A DNA stretch of 9,964 nucleotides from JAVBNC01 sp031551765 (GCA_031551765.1 JAVBNC010000147.1:1-9964); one strand, 5' to 3'. Counted from the stretch's first letter, positions 1 through 6,201 are shown. The notes: generated from the sequence alone by a model not told the origin. Translations and numbers: made by a program.

Positions 1-1
1 C

Positions 2-140
2 TAGAGCAATTTCGCTATGAGATTGTCGCTTAACGGCAGGCAAAGCCCGCCTACGCCAATCTCGCGGGCGTTGCTGCACTGCGTTCCGCAACGCCAGAGC
101 ATTTCATCCGCATAGACAATTTAAAAGTTGAAATGCTCTA
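2..140. repeat. Structured intergenic element with nested inverted repeats
   Basis: No convincing gene lies in 1-212. The ends of this stretch are inverted copies: tagagca at 2-8 and tgctcta at 134-140. Inside are gagattg 19-25 with caatctc 57-63, ggcgttgc 67-74 with gcaacgcc 88-95, and an 11-bp perfect pair, agagcatttca 96-106 with its complement 129-139. The right arm can therefore pair with either 2-8 or 96-106, but not both. The layout resembles a small dispersed element (REP or MITE type) or a structured transcript. Its left end may be cut by the window edge. No transposase is near. The stems are seen directly; the element class is inference. Confidence 0.5.
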
Positions 141-176
141 AGAGTGAGAGCAGGGCAGCGCCCTGCTTCGACTCTT
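140..176. terminator. Hairpin downstream of the sigma-54 regulator gene
   Basis: The inner stem is agcagggc 149-156 with gccctgct 160-167 around an AGC loop. An outer stem, aagagt 140-145 with actctt 171-176, is separated by a 3x3 internal loop. It lies 36 bp past the regulator's stop codon, so leftward transcripts would fold it. No uninterrupted U-tract follows directly in either direction (leftward there is a later, loose cttttaaatt), so it is not a textbook intrinsic terminator. Its core recurs at the convergent gene border near 6150, which supports a role at 3' ends. Confidence 0.5.
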
Positions 177-190
177 CATTGGCTTCGACA
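145..190. repeat. Copy A of a 46-bp dispersed hairpin repeat
   Basis: Aligned without gaps to 6146-6191, this stretch shares its first 23 bases and its last 11 bases exactly. The 12 bases between differ mostly, yet in each copy they remain complementary to that copy's own left flank. This looks like a family of structured 3'-end or REP-like elements in this genome. Two copies in 10 kb are seen directly; a genome-wide family is inference. Confidence 0.65.
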
Positions 191-212
191 ACTAACTCTT
201 CCCCCTGGAGGA

Positions 213-2282
213 TCACGCACTCAGCTTCCGTAGCAGGCTTTCGCCTTTGTCCGTGAGCCGGGTGCCCTGTTTGGTCACGCCGGAACTGACGAAGTCTCCT
301 TCCTTCAAAAAGGCGATACAGGCCCGCAGCCTGTGGGGCGGAACGTCCAGGCCGCGCAGGCGCAGCCTTTCCTGCATGGCGTAGCGGCCGATGGTTTTTT
401 GCTGCGCGGCCATGGCGGCCAGCTCCGCCAGCACGGCCCGGCAGGTTTCCAGCATGCCCTTGCGCTGCAGCAGGGCAAGGCGCCATTCCATATCGCCCAT
501 TTCCGGGGCGGCCATCGGGAGGTCCGTCTGCGGCGAGGCATGGGAAAAGACGTATTCCGGCAGGTGTTCCAGGGTCACCGTGCCGTTGGGGGGCGCGATG
601 CTGCACAGGTAGTTGACCACGTTCTGCAGCTCCCGCACGTTGCCGGGCCAGGGGTAGGAGCCGAGAAAATCCTGCGTCTTGCGGTCCAGGACGAGCTTTT
701 TCCCGGACTGGCGCACGGCGAATTCCTGCAGCAGCATGAACATGTCGCCCTGGCGCCGCCGCAGGGGCGGGATGCGCAGCGGACAGGCGCAGAGGCGGTA
801 GAAAAGGTCGCTGCGGAACTGGCCCTGGCGCATCATCTGGGCCAGGTCCTTGTTGGTGGCGGCCACCACCCGCACGTTGACGGGTATGACGGCCCGGCCG
901 CCCACATGGCGCACTTCCTTTTCTTCCAGCACGCGCAGGAGCTTGGTTTGCAGCTCCAGGGGGGCGTCGCCTATTTCGTCCAAAAAAATGGTGCCGTTGT
1001 GGGCTTCTTCAAACAGGCCCGGCCTGCCGCCGCGCAGAGCCCCGGTAAAGGCCCCTTCCTCGTAGCCGAACAGCTCGCTTTCGGCCAGGGTTTCGGGCAG
1101 GGCCGCAAAGTTGATGGCCACAAAGGGCGCACCGCTCCTGGCGGATTCCGTATGGATGGACTGCGCGAACAGCTCCTTGCCGGAACCGCTTTCCCCTTCC
1201 AGCAGAATGGCCAGCTCCGTACGGGCGAAACGCCTGGCCAGGGTGACGGCCTTCTGGATTTCCGGGGACGTGCCCGCGATCTGGCTGAAGCTGTGCTTGG
1301 CCACGTGGCCCTTGTTCTTCAGCTTGCGCCGCACTTCCTGTTCCAGTTCCTGCACCTTGCTTACCGGGTCGGCGGTGATGACGGAACCCAGACGCGCGCC
1401 GCTGTCATCCAGCACGGGGCGCACGGCCAGGGCGTACTGCTGGCCGCCGGATTCCAGGATGTCGCTCACCGCGCCGCGCGTCCCGTTGTGTGTTTCGGCC
1501 AGGCGGGCGTATTCCGGGAACAGCTCGTCCGCGCGGGTGGCGCGCGGCGTCCGGTCCAGGCCGAACGAATGCACGGCCGCGTCGTTGGCCCCGTCAATAA
1601 AACCGTGGGCGTCCAGGCTCAACACCGCGCTATCCACGCTCTGCAGCATGGCCTCGGATTTCTTTTTCATCTCGTAGTATTTGCGGGTCATGGTGAAAAT
1701 GGCGCGCATGTACTTGTCCGCGATATCGTTGAGCAGCGTGTCCTGCATGGACAGGGCGCCAAAAATCTTGGTGTAGGTTTCCAGGGTGATCTCTTTCGCG
1801 CCCAGGTCTATGACTTTGCTGACCCAGGGCGGGATGTGGCTGTTGATTCCCGCCACAATGGCGATATCCGCGTCGCGCGGCGGCTGCGTTTCCACGTCGT
1901 TGTAGTTGTGGAACAGCTCGATGTGCTTGATGCCGTAAGACTGGATGGTGTTGTGCAGCATTTCCGTGCGGTCCCGGGAACGGGCGCAGAGTATGGCCCT
2001 GGTGCCGGGCTTGAGCAGCAGCAGTTCTTCGAAATTCACCGGGTTGAGGAAGCGCTTGGCGATAATGATCTTGTCGTAGGGGGCGAGATAGGGCTGCACG
2101 TCGCGAAAGGCGCTGTGGTGGGAGGCCAGGTACAGGTCGTGGCGGCCGGGCTTGGCGGCGGGGGCTGTTTCCAGGCACCAGGTGGCTATGTCCAGCAGCC
2201 CGCCCAGGGTTTCTTCCAGCCGTTCCTGGATGCTCCGGCACACGCCCTGGCTGTAGGCGATGAAGCACAGGCTTTTTTTCAT
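213..2282 (-). CDS. Sigma-54-dependent activator with PrpR_N sensor domain
   Basis: This 689-residue protein activates RNA polymerase carrying sigma-54 by ATP hydrolysis. Residues about 5-195 resemble the PrpR_N sensory domain, which binds small organic ligands in relatives. About 205-310 looks like a PAS domain, followed by a short charged linker. The AAA+ domain spans about 330-570, with Walker A GESGSGKE at 363-370, the sigma-54 contact loop GAFTGA at 410-415, Walker B TIFLDEIGD at 431-439 and WPGNVREL at 545-552. The C-terminus (about 630-689) does not look like the usual Fis-type helix-turn-helix but like a winged helix. I chose the ATG at 2282 because GGAG lies just upstream and the sensor domain starts at once; an in-frame ATG at 2420 would add 46 residues across the divergent promoter. 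It has no receiver domain, so it is probably ligand-controlled. It is divergent from the dehydrogenase cluster and is its likely regulator. The family is sure; the ligand is unknown. Confidence 0.93.
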   Translation of the reverse strand: MKKSLCFIAYSQGVCRSIQERLEETLGGLLDIATWCLETAPAAKPGRHDLYLASHHSAFRDVQPYLAPYDKIIIAKRFLNPVNFEELLLLKPGTRAILCARSRDRTEMLHNTIQSYGIKHIELFHNYNDVETQPPRDADIAIVAGINSHIPPWVSKVIDLGAKEITLETYTKIFGALSMQDTLLNDIADKYMRAIFTMTRKYYEMKKKSEAMLQSVDSAVLSLDAHGFIDGANDAAVHSFGLDRTPRATRADELFPEYARLAETHNGTRGAVSDILESGGQQYALAVRPVLDDSGARLGSVITADPVSKVQELEQEVRRKLKNKGHVAKHSFSQIAGTSPEIQKAVTLARRFARTELAILLEGESGSGKELFAQSIHTESARSGAPFVAINFAALPETLAESELFGYEEGAFTGALRGGRPGLFEEAHNGTIFLDEIGDAPLELQTKLLRVLEEKEVRHVGGRAVIPVNVRVVAATNKDLAQMMRQGQFRSDLFYRLCACPLRIPPLRRRQGDMFMLLQEFAVRQSGKKLVLDRKTQDFLGSYPWPGNVRELQNVVNYLCSIAPPNGTVTLEHLPEYVFSHASPQTDLPMAAPEMGDMEWRLALLQRKGMLETCRAVLAELAAMAAQQKTIGRYAMQERLRLRGLDVPPHRLRACIAFLKEGDFVSSGVTKQGTRLTDKGESLLRKLSA

Positions 2283-2299
2283 GCCGCTCTCCGCTATTT

Positions 2300-2311
2300 T
2301 AGGTGCACTTA
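2300..2311. promoter_or_regulatory. Possible upstream activator site (imperfect palindrome)
   Basis: The sequence taggtgcactta is a palindrome around gtgcac with one mismatched pair. It sits about 100 bp upstream of the start predicted for the -24/-12 promoter, a distance typical for binding of sigma-54 activators. It also lies just upstream of the regulator's own start codon, where it could mediate self-control. The palindrome is short, so this is a weak inference. Confidence 0.25.
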
Positions 2312-2351
2312 TAGGCGTATTAGGCAGGTTTGCTTTCCCCACCAAAAAGCG

Positions 2352-2364
2352 ATTCCGGCGGAAT
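2352..2364. promoter_or_regulatory. Perfect 6-1-6 palindrome upstream of the -24 element
   Basis: The arms attccg and cggaat flank a single G. The site lies 17 bp from the -24 box on the regulator side. It could be an operator, but it is closer than most sigma-54 enhancer sites. It may instead bind a second factor or act on the divergent regulator gene. The symmetry is seen directly; the function is inferred. Confidence 0.35.
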
Positions 2365-2380
2365 TGTAAAGGAAAATTTT

Positions 2381-2396
2381 TGGCACCCTTTTTGTA
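2381..2396 (+). promoter_or_regulatory. Sigma-54 (-24/-12) promoter for the catabolic cluster
   Basis: TGGCAC (2381-2386), five bases, then TTGT A (2392-2396) matches the sigma-54 consensus TGGCAC-N5-TTGCW at every fixed position except the C of the -12 box, which is T. Spacing is correct. Transcription would begin near 2407, giving a leader of about 37 nt. The site faces right, next to a divergent gene for a sigma-54 activator, which strongly supports the assignment. Confidence 0.85.
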
Positions 2397-2430
2397 ATGA
2401 CCCGGCAGCCATACTGACAACGGCCACCAC

Positions 2431-2437
2431 GAGGAGG
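2431..2437 (+). promoter_or_regulatory. Ribosome binding site that sets the dehydrogenase start
   Basis: GAGGAGG lies 6 nt before the ATG at 2444. An open frame extends upstream to an ATG at 2330, but that start would precede the predicted transcription start near 2407, so 2444 is preferred. Confidence 0.85.
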
Positions 2438-2443
2438 GTGCAT

Positions 2444-3517
2444 ATGAAACGATACCGCTTGGGGATTTTGAATGGTGACGATATCGGCCTGGAAGTTGTG
2501 CCTGTGGCTGTCAAGGTCATGAAGACCGCCCTGGAACGCTACAAGGTGCCCGTGGACTGGGTGGAGCTGCCCATTGGCGCTCCTTCCTACAAGGAAAGCG
2601 GCGAAACCTTTCCGGAAAAGACCTACAAGACGCTTTTTGATCTGGACGGCTGGGTATTAGGCCCCATAGGCCATATGGCTTATCCCAAAAACGACCCCAA
2701 GGCGGTCAACCCGCACCCCATCATCCGCCGCGATTTCGACATGGTCAGCAACATCCGCCCGGCCAAGTCGCACCCGCGCCTGCCCTGCCTGCAGCAGGGC
2801 GTGGACCTGGTGGTCATCCGCGAAAACAACGAAGGCTTCCAGCCGGACCGCAACATGTTCAAGGGCACCTCGGAATTCATGCCCAACCCGGACATGGCCC
2901 TGTCCATGCGGGTCATCACCCGCCGCAACTCCGAAATGGTGGCCCGTTCCGGCTTTGAGCTGGCGCGCATGCGCGGCGGCCTGAAAAAAGTCACGGCCAT
3001 CCACAAGAACACCGTGTTCAAACTGGGCTGCGGCCTGTTCGTGGAAGCCTGCCGCGACGTGAGCAAGGACTACCCGGACGTGACCTTCGAAACCCTGGTG
3101 GTGGACACTTTCGCCATGCACCTGGTCATGCGGCCCAAGAATTTTGACGTCATCGTGGTCACCAACATGTTCGGCGACATCCTGTCCGACGAAGCCGCCG
3201 GCCTGGTGGGCGGCCTGGGCATGGCGCCCGGCGTCAGCGTGGGCCCGCGCTACATCATGGCCCAGGCCACGCACGGCTCCGCCCCGGATATCGCGGGCAA
3301 GGGCCTGGCCAACCCCTACGCCATGGTCATGTCCGGCCAGATGCTGCTGGACTGGCTGGCCATGCGCAACAACGACAAAGCCATGGCCGAGGCCGCCAAG
3401 GCCATCAGCGCCGCGGCAACGCAAGTGCTGGACGACATGACCGACGTCACCCCGGACCTGGGCGGCAAGGCCAACACCAGCGGCATGGGCGATGCGATCT
3501 GCGCAAAAATTCGCTGA
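2444..3517 (+). CDS. Isocitrate/isopropylmalate dehydrogenase family protein
   Basis: This is a 357-residue NAD(P)-dependent enzyme of the family that oxidises and decarboxylates beta-hydroxy acids. Visible family motifs are NGDDIGLEVVP (10-20), RRDFDMVSNIRP (95-106), VVIRENNEG (123-131), the catalytic-lysine region HKNTVFKLG (187-195, K188), the divalent-metal aspartates D221, D245 and D249, and the cofactor loop ATHGSAPDIAGKGLANP (275-291). Length is normal. The substrate loop matches neither isocitrate nor isopropylmalate enzymes; RRDFD-NIRP recalls tartrate/D-malate dehydrogenases. The tyrosine expected two residues after ENxEG appears to be glutamine (Q133). It is first in the cluster, 29 bp before the PdxA-like gene, and driven by the sigma-54 promoter. 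The soluble enzyme family is sure; the substrate is unknown, with a tartrate- or malate-like hydroxy acid possible. Confidence 0.9.
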   Translation: MKRYRLGILNGDDIGLEVVPVAVKVMKTALERYKVPVDWVELPIGAPSYKESGETFPEKTYKTLFDLDGWVLGPIGHMAYPKNDPKAVNPHPIIRRDFDMVSNIRPAKSHPRLPCLQQGVDLVVIRENNEGFQPDRNMFKGTSEFMPNPDMALSMRVITRRNSEMVARSGFELARMRGGLKKVTAIHKNTVFKLGCGLFVEACRDVSKDYPDVTFETLVVDTFAMHLVMRPKNFDVIVVTNMFGDILSDEAAGLVGGLGMAPGVSVGPRYIMAQATHGSAPDIAGKGLANPYAMVMSGQMLLDWLAMRNNDKAMAEAAKAISAAATQVLDDMTDVTPDLGGKANTSGMGDAICAKIR

Positions 3518-3537
3518 ATAAACAGACTGATATAAAC

Positions 3538-3541
3538 GGAG
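3538..3541 (+). promoter_or_regulatory. Ribosome binding site of the PdxA-family gene
   Basis: GGAG lies 5 nt before the ATG at 3547, within the 29-bp gap after the first dehydrogenase. No promoter or terminator is visible in the gap, so the two genes are probably co-transcribed. Confidence 0.75.
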
Positions 3542-3546
3542 TTTGT

Positions 3547-4548
3547 ATGAAAAAACCCATTCTCGGTATCATGTTGGGCGATTCCACCGGCGTGGGCCCG
3601 GAAATTATCGCGAAAATGATTGCGGCGGACATGTTCTCCCCTTGCTGCACGCCCCTCTTTATCGGCGACAAGCGCATTCTGGACATGGGAGCGAAAATCG
3701 CGGGCGTGTCCGTGGACGTGAAAACCGTGACCTCGGAAAAAGACATCAAGTGGAACGGTGAAAAAGCCCTGATGCTGGACCTGCGGAACCAGGATCCCAG
3801 CAGTTTCACCCTGGGCCAGGTCAGCGTGGATTCCGGCCGCATCAGTGGCGAAGTGCTGGTGCAGTGCCTGCAGATGCTCAAGTCCGGGGTCATTGAAGGC
3901 CTGACCTTTGCCCCGCTGAACAAGCAGGCCATGAAAAAGGGCGGCTTCAACTACCCGGACGAACACCGCATGTTCGCCCAGGAGCTGAACTGGACCAAGC
4001 CCCACGGCGAAATCAACGTCATGAAAGAGATCTGGACCACCCGGGTCACCAGCCACATCCCCATTTCCGACGTGGCGGCCAATATCAGCGAAAAGACCAT
4101 CATGGACGCCATCCATCTGGCGGATTCCTCCATGCGCAAGTACGGCTTTGAAAATCCGCGCCTGGCCGTGGCCGCCCTGAACCCCCACGCGGGCGAAGGC
4201 GGCACCTGCGGCCGCGAGGAAATAGACGTGATCGCCCCGGCCGTGGAAAAGGCCCAGAAAGAGGGCATTAACGCCAAGGGCCCCATTTCCGCCGATACCG
4301 TGGCCACCAGGGCCATCATGAAGAAAGAATTCGACGGCATCGTGACCATGTACCACGACCAGGGCCAGGTGGCGCTCAAGCTCATCGGCCCGCAGTACTG
4401 CGTGACCATTTCCGCCGGGCTCCCGTACCCCATCACCACCCCGGCCCACGGCACCGCGTACGATATCGCGGGCAAGGGCGTCGCCTACACCACTACAACC
4501 GAACAAGCCCTGCTCATCGCCGCCAGAATGGCCGGCTGGCGCGGCTGA
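3547..4548 (+). CDS. PdxA-family dehydrogenase (4-hydroxythreonine-4-phosphate dehydrogenase-like)
   Basis: This 333-residue protein has the usual PdxA length and motifs: GDSTGVGPE (11-19), APLNK (122-126), TSHIPISDV (168-176), NPHAGEGG (212-219), GPISADT (245-251), MYHDQGQVALKL (268-279) and AHGTAYDIAGKG (300-311). H170, H214 and H270 correspond to the three metal-binding histidines of Escherichia coli PdxA. The GHT motif that helps hold the phosphorylated substrate in classical PdxA is replaced by PDEH (137-140). Family members outside vitamin B6 synthesis oxidise and decarboxylate 4-phospho-threonate/erythronate (PdxA2) or the terephthalate cis-diol (TphB). The setting, behind a sigma-54 promoter with a related dehydrogenase and a carrier, points to catabolism rather than pyridoxal phosphate synthesis. 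The DUF1537 kinase that normally accompanies PdxA2 is not in the window. Substrate unknown. Confidence 0.9.
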   Translation: MKKPILGIMLGDSTGVGPEIIAKMIAADMFSPCCTPLFIGDKRILDMGAKIAGVSVDVKTVTSEKDIKWNGEKALMLDLRNQDPSSFTLGQVSVDSGRISGEVLVQCLQMLKSGVIEGLTFAPLNKQAMKKGGFNYPDEHRMFAQELNWTKPHGEINVMKEIWTTRVTSHIPISDVAANISEKTIMDAIHLADSSMRKYGFENPRLAVAALNPHAGEGGTCGREEIDVIAPAVEKAQKEGINAKGPISADTVATRAIMKKEFDGIVTMYHDQGQVALKLIGPQYCVTISAGLPYPITTPAHGTAYDIAGKGVAYTTTTEQALLIAARMAGWRG

Positions 4549-4558
4549 CGCATAACGT

Positions 4559-4586
4559 CCGGCGGCGGAATAACTTCCGCCGCCGG
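4559..4586 (+). terminator. GC-rich intercistronic stem-loop before the carrier gene
   Basis: A perfect 12-bp stem, ccggcggcggaa (4559-4570) with its complement (4575-4586), closes a TAAC loop 10 bp after the PdxA-like stop. No T-run follows, so it is not a classical intrinsic terminator. It may protect the upstream mRNA from 3' exonucleases or partly stop transcription, lowering carrier expression relative to the enzymes. The remaining 4587-4717 holds small stems (4616-4629 and 4644-4657), but I see no convincing promoter. Confidence 0.6.
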
Positions 4587-4717
4587 GCAAGTTCCGGCTT
4601 CTCATATTCGTAAGAACGGCTCGGGCCGTCACGCACCGGATTGTTTCAACAGTGAAATATTCCGAAAGGGTGTGTTGTGCCCAAAAACAGGCCATACGAC
4701 CGTAGCGAGGAACACTG

Positions 4718-6124
4718 ATGCAGAATGACAAATTATTGAAAATGGCCGCCATTTGCGCCATTCCGGCCTTGTTTTTCGTGCTCCCGGCACCGGAAGGGCT
4801 TTCGCTGGAAGCCTGGCGCACCTTCGGGTTTTATCTGGCGGCCATCATGGGCCTTATCCTCAAGCCCTATGCCGAACCGGTGGTCATTCTGACCATGGCG
4901 GCGCTGTCCGGGCTGTTTCTCAAGAATTTTTCCGGCATCCTGGTTTCCGGGTACGCCTCTTCCACGGTGTGGCTGGTGTTCGCTGCCTTTTCGCTGAGCA
5001 CGGCCTTTGTCAAAACCAAGCTGGGCACGCGTCTGGCCTATATCCTCATGGGCAAGATAGGCCATTCCACCCTGGGCATGGGCTACGTCATCGCCTTTCT
5101 GGAACTCATTGTCGCGCCGGTCACGCCTTCCAGCACGGCGCGGGCCGGGGGCATCATTTTCCCCATCGTCAACAGCGTGGCCGTGGCCCTGGGGTCGGAG
5201 CCCGGCCCCACGCGGCGGCGGGCCGGGGCCTATTTCATGGTCAGCCTGTATATGCTCACCAAGACCAGCAGCTATATCTTCATGACCGGCATGGCGCCCA
5301 ACGTGCTGGCCGCCAAGTTCGCCGGGGACATTCTCGGGGTCCGCATAGACTGGATGCTGTGGTTCAAGGCCGCGCTGGTGCCGGGCTTTCTGCTGATGTT
5401 AGTCATCCCCTGGGTTATTTACCTGCTCTACCCCCCGGAACTGAAGAAAATCGACGGCAAGGCCCTGTCCAAGGAAGGCCTGGAAAAATTGGGCCCCATG
5501 TCCACGGCGGAAAAAGTGCTCACGGGCATTTTCATCGTCGCGCTCATCGGCTGGATAGTGGGCCCCATGTTCAAGCTGAACGAGGCCAATATCGCCGTGG
5601 CCGCCATGTGCGCCTGCATGGTCTTTAACGTCATCACCTGGGACGACATGGCGGGCAACAAGGGCGCCTGGCGCACCCTGATGTGGTTCGGCGGCATTGT
5701 GGGCATAGCCGGGGCCCTGGCCAAGGCCAAGTTTTTCGTGTGGCTGGCCGCCTTTCTTTCCGTGTACCTCAAAACCGGGGCCAGCAGCTACGTGATGCTG
5801 GCGGTCATCATCGTGCTCAGCGTGCTGGTGCGCTATATTTTCGCCTCTTCCACGGCCTACGTGGTGTCCATGACTCCGGTGTTCTGCACCGTGGGCCTGG
5901 CCGCCGGGGTGGAACCCATGACCCTGGCGCTCGCCCTGGTGTTCTCCAACGGCTACGGCAGCATGGTCACCCATTTCGGCGCGGCTTCCGGCCCCATCCT
6001 GTTCGGTTCCGGCTACCCGGACCTCAAGAACTGGTGGACCGTGGGCGCGGTGTGCGCGGCCCTTTCGGTCATTGTGCACCTGACCCTGGGCGTGGCCTGG
6101 TGGAAGATGCTGGGGTTGGTTTAA
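4718..6124 (+). CDS. DASS (SLC13-type) di-/tricarboxylate carrier
   Basis: This 468-residue inner-membrane protein of the divalent anion:Na+ symporter family belongs near the CitT/TtdT/2-oxoglutarate-malate translocator branch. The first substrate/Na+ motif is APVTPSSTARAGGIIFP (133-149) and the second SST lies in IFASSTAY (374-381). The late signature THFGAASGPILFGSGYP is at 418-434, followed by DLKNWW. Hydrophobic segments are evident at about 8-23, 33-48, 54-70, 82-98, 122-134, 215-238, 268-283, 290-306, 320-336, 356-374, 385-411 and 440-461. GAGG at 4707-4710 precedes the ATG by 7 nt. Relatives move citrate, tartrate, succinate, malate or 2-oxoglutarate by exchange or with Na+. Placement 169 bp after the two dehydrogenases suggests it imports their substrate. 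Residues do not let me name the substrate. Confidence 0.92.
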   Translation: MQNDKLLKMAAICAIPALFFVLPAPEGLSLEAWRTFGFYLAAIMGLILKPYAEPVVILTMAALSGLFLKNFSGILVSGYASSTVWLVFAAFSLSTAFVKTKLGTRLAYILMGKIGHSTLGMGYVIAFLELIVAPVTPSSTARAGGIIFPIVNSVAVALGSEPGPTRRRAGAYFMVSLYMLTKTSSYIFMTGMAPNVLAAKFAGDILGVRIDWMLWFKAALVPGFLLMLVIPWVIYLLYPPELKKIDGKALSKEGLEKLGPMSTAEKVLTGIFIVALIGWIVGPMFKLNEANIAVAAMCACMVFNVITWDDMAGNKGAWRTLMWFGGIVGIAGALAKAKFFVWLAAFLSVYLKTGASSYVMLAVIIVLSVLVRYIFASSTAYVVSMTPVFCTVGLAAGVEPMTLALALVFSNGYGSMVTHFGAASGPILFGSGYPDLKNWWTVGAVCAALSVIVHLTLGVAWWKMLGLV

Positions 6125-6130
6125 TTGTAG

Positions 6131-6187
6131 GAAGCCATCCAAGGATGAGAGCAGGGCAGCGCCCTGCTCTCATCCTTGGATGGCTTC
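6131..6187. terminator. Perfect 27-bp-arm hairpin between convergent genes
   Basis: Positions 6131-6157 are the exact reverse complement of 6161-6187, with only AGC as loop. It lies 6 bp after the carrier stop and 14 bp beyond the rnr stop, so both convergent transcripts would form it; it is probably a two-way terminator or 3'-end barrier. No long T-run follows on either strand. Its core is shared with the hairpin near 150. Confidence 0.75.
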
Positions 6188-6191
6188 GACA
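6146..6191. repeat. Copy B of the 46-bp dispersed hairpin repeat
   Basis: This matches copy A at 145-190 without gaps: 23 identical bases, 12 mostly different bases, then 11 identical bases. Here the differing segment extends the stem perfectly, whereas copy A has an internal loop. Confidence 0.65.
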
Positions 6192-6201
6192 GCTCGTCGG
6201 G

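Noticed and set aside
1..212. A CRISPR array or tRNA in the left intergenic region.
   Set aside because: There are inverted repeats but no regularly spaced direct repeats, and no cloverleaf with a T-loop consensus.
213..2282. Calling the regulator PrpR of the methylcitrate (propionate) pathway.
   Set aside because: The PrpR_N domain is shared by many regulators, and no prpB, prpC or prpD-like gene is present; the neighbours are different enzymes.
333..2369. A 678-codon open frame on the plus strand opposite the regulator.
   Set aside because: It is antisense to a gene with clear AAA+ motifs, is rich in His, Gly and Gln as expected from the reverse of GC-rich codons, and shows no family motif or ribosome site.
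2282..2420. A longer regulator starting at 2420.
   Set aside because: The extra 46 residues would overlay the sigma-54 promoter and divergent control region, and the GGAG before the ATG at 2282 together with the immediate sensor domain supports the shorter form.
3547..4548. Calling this gene the vitamin B6 enzyme pdxA.
   Set aside because: The substrate-loop motif is changed and the setting is an inducible catabolic cluster, so only family membership is safe.
4587..4717. A second sigma-54 or sigma-70 promoter in front of the carrier.
   Set aside because: No GG-N10-GC pair with correct spacing and no paired -35/-10 boxes could be found by eye.
3316..4821. A 501-codon open frame on the minus strand across the PdxA-like gene.
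   Set aside because: It overlaps two well-supported genes and has the composition of an antisense shadow with no recognisable domain.
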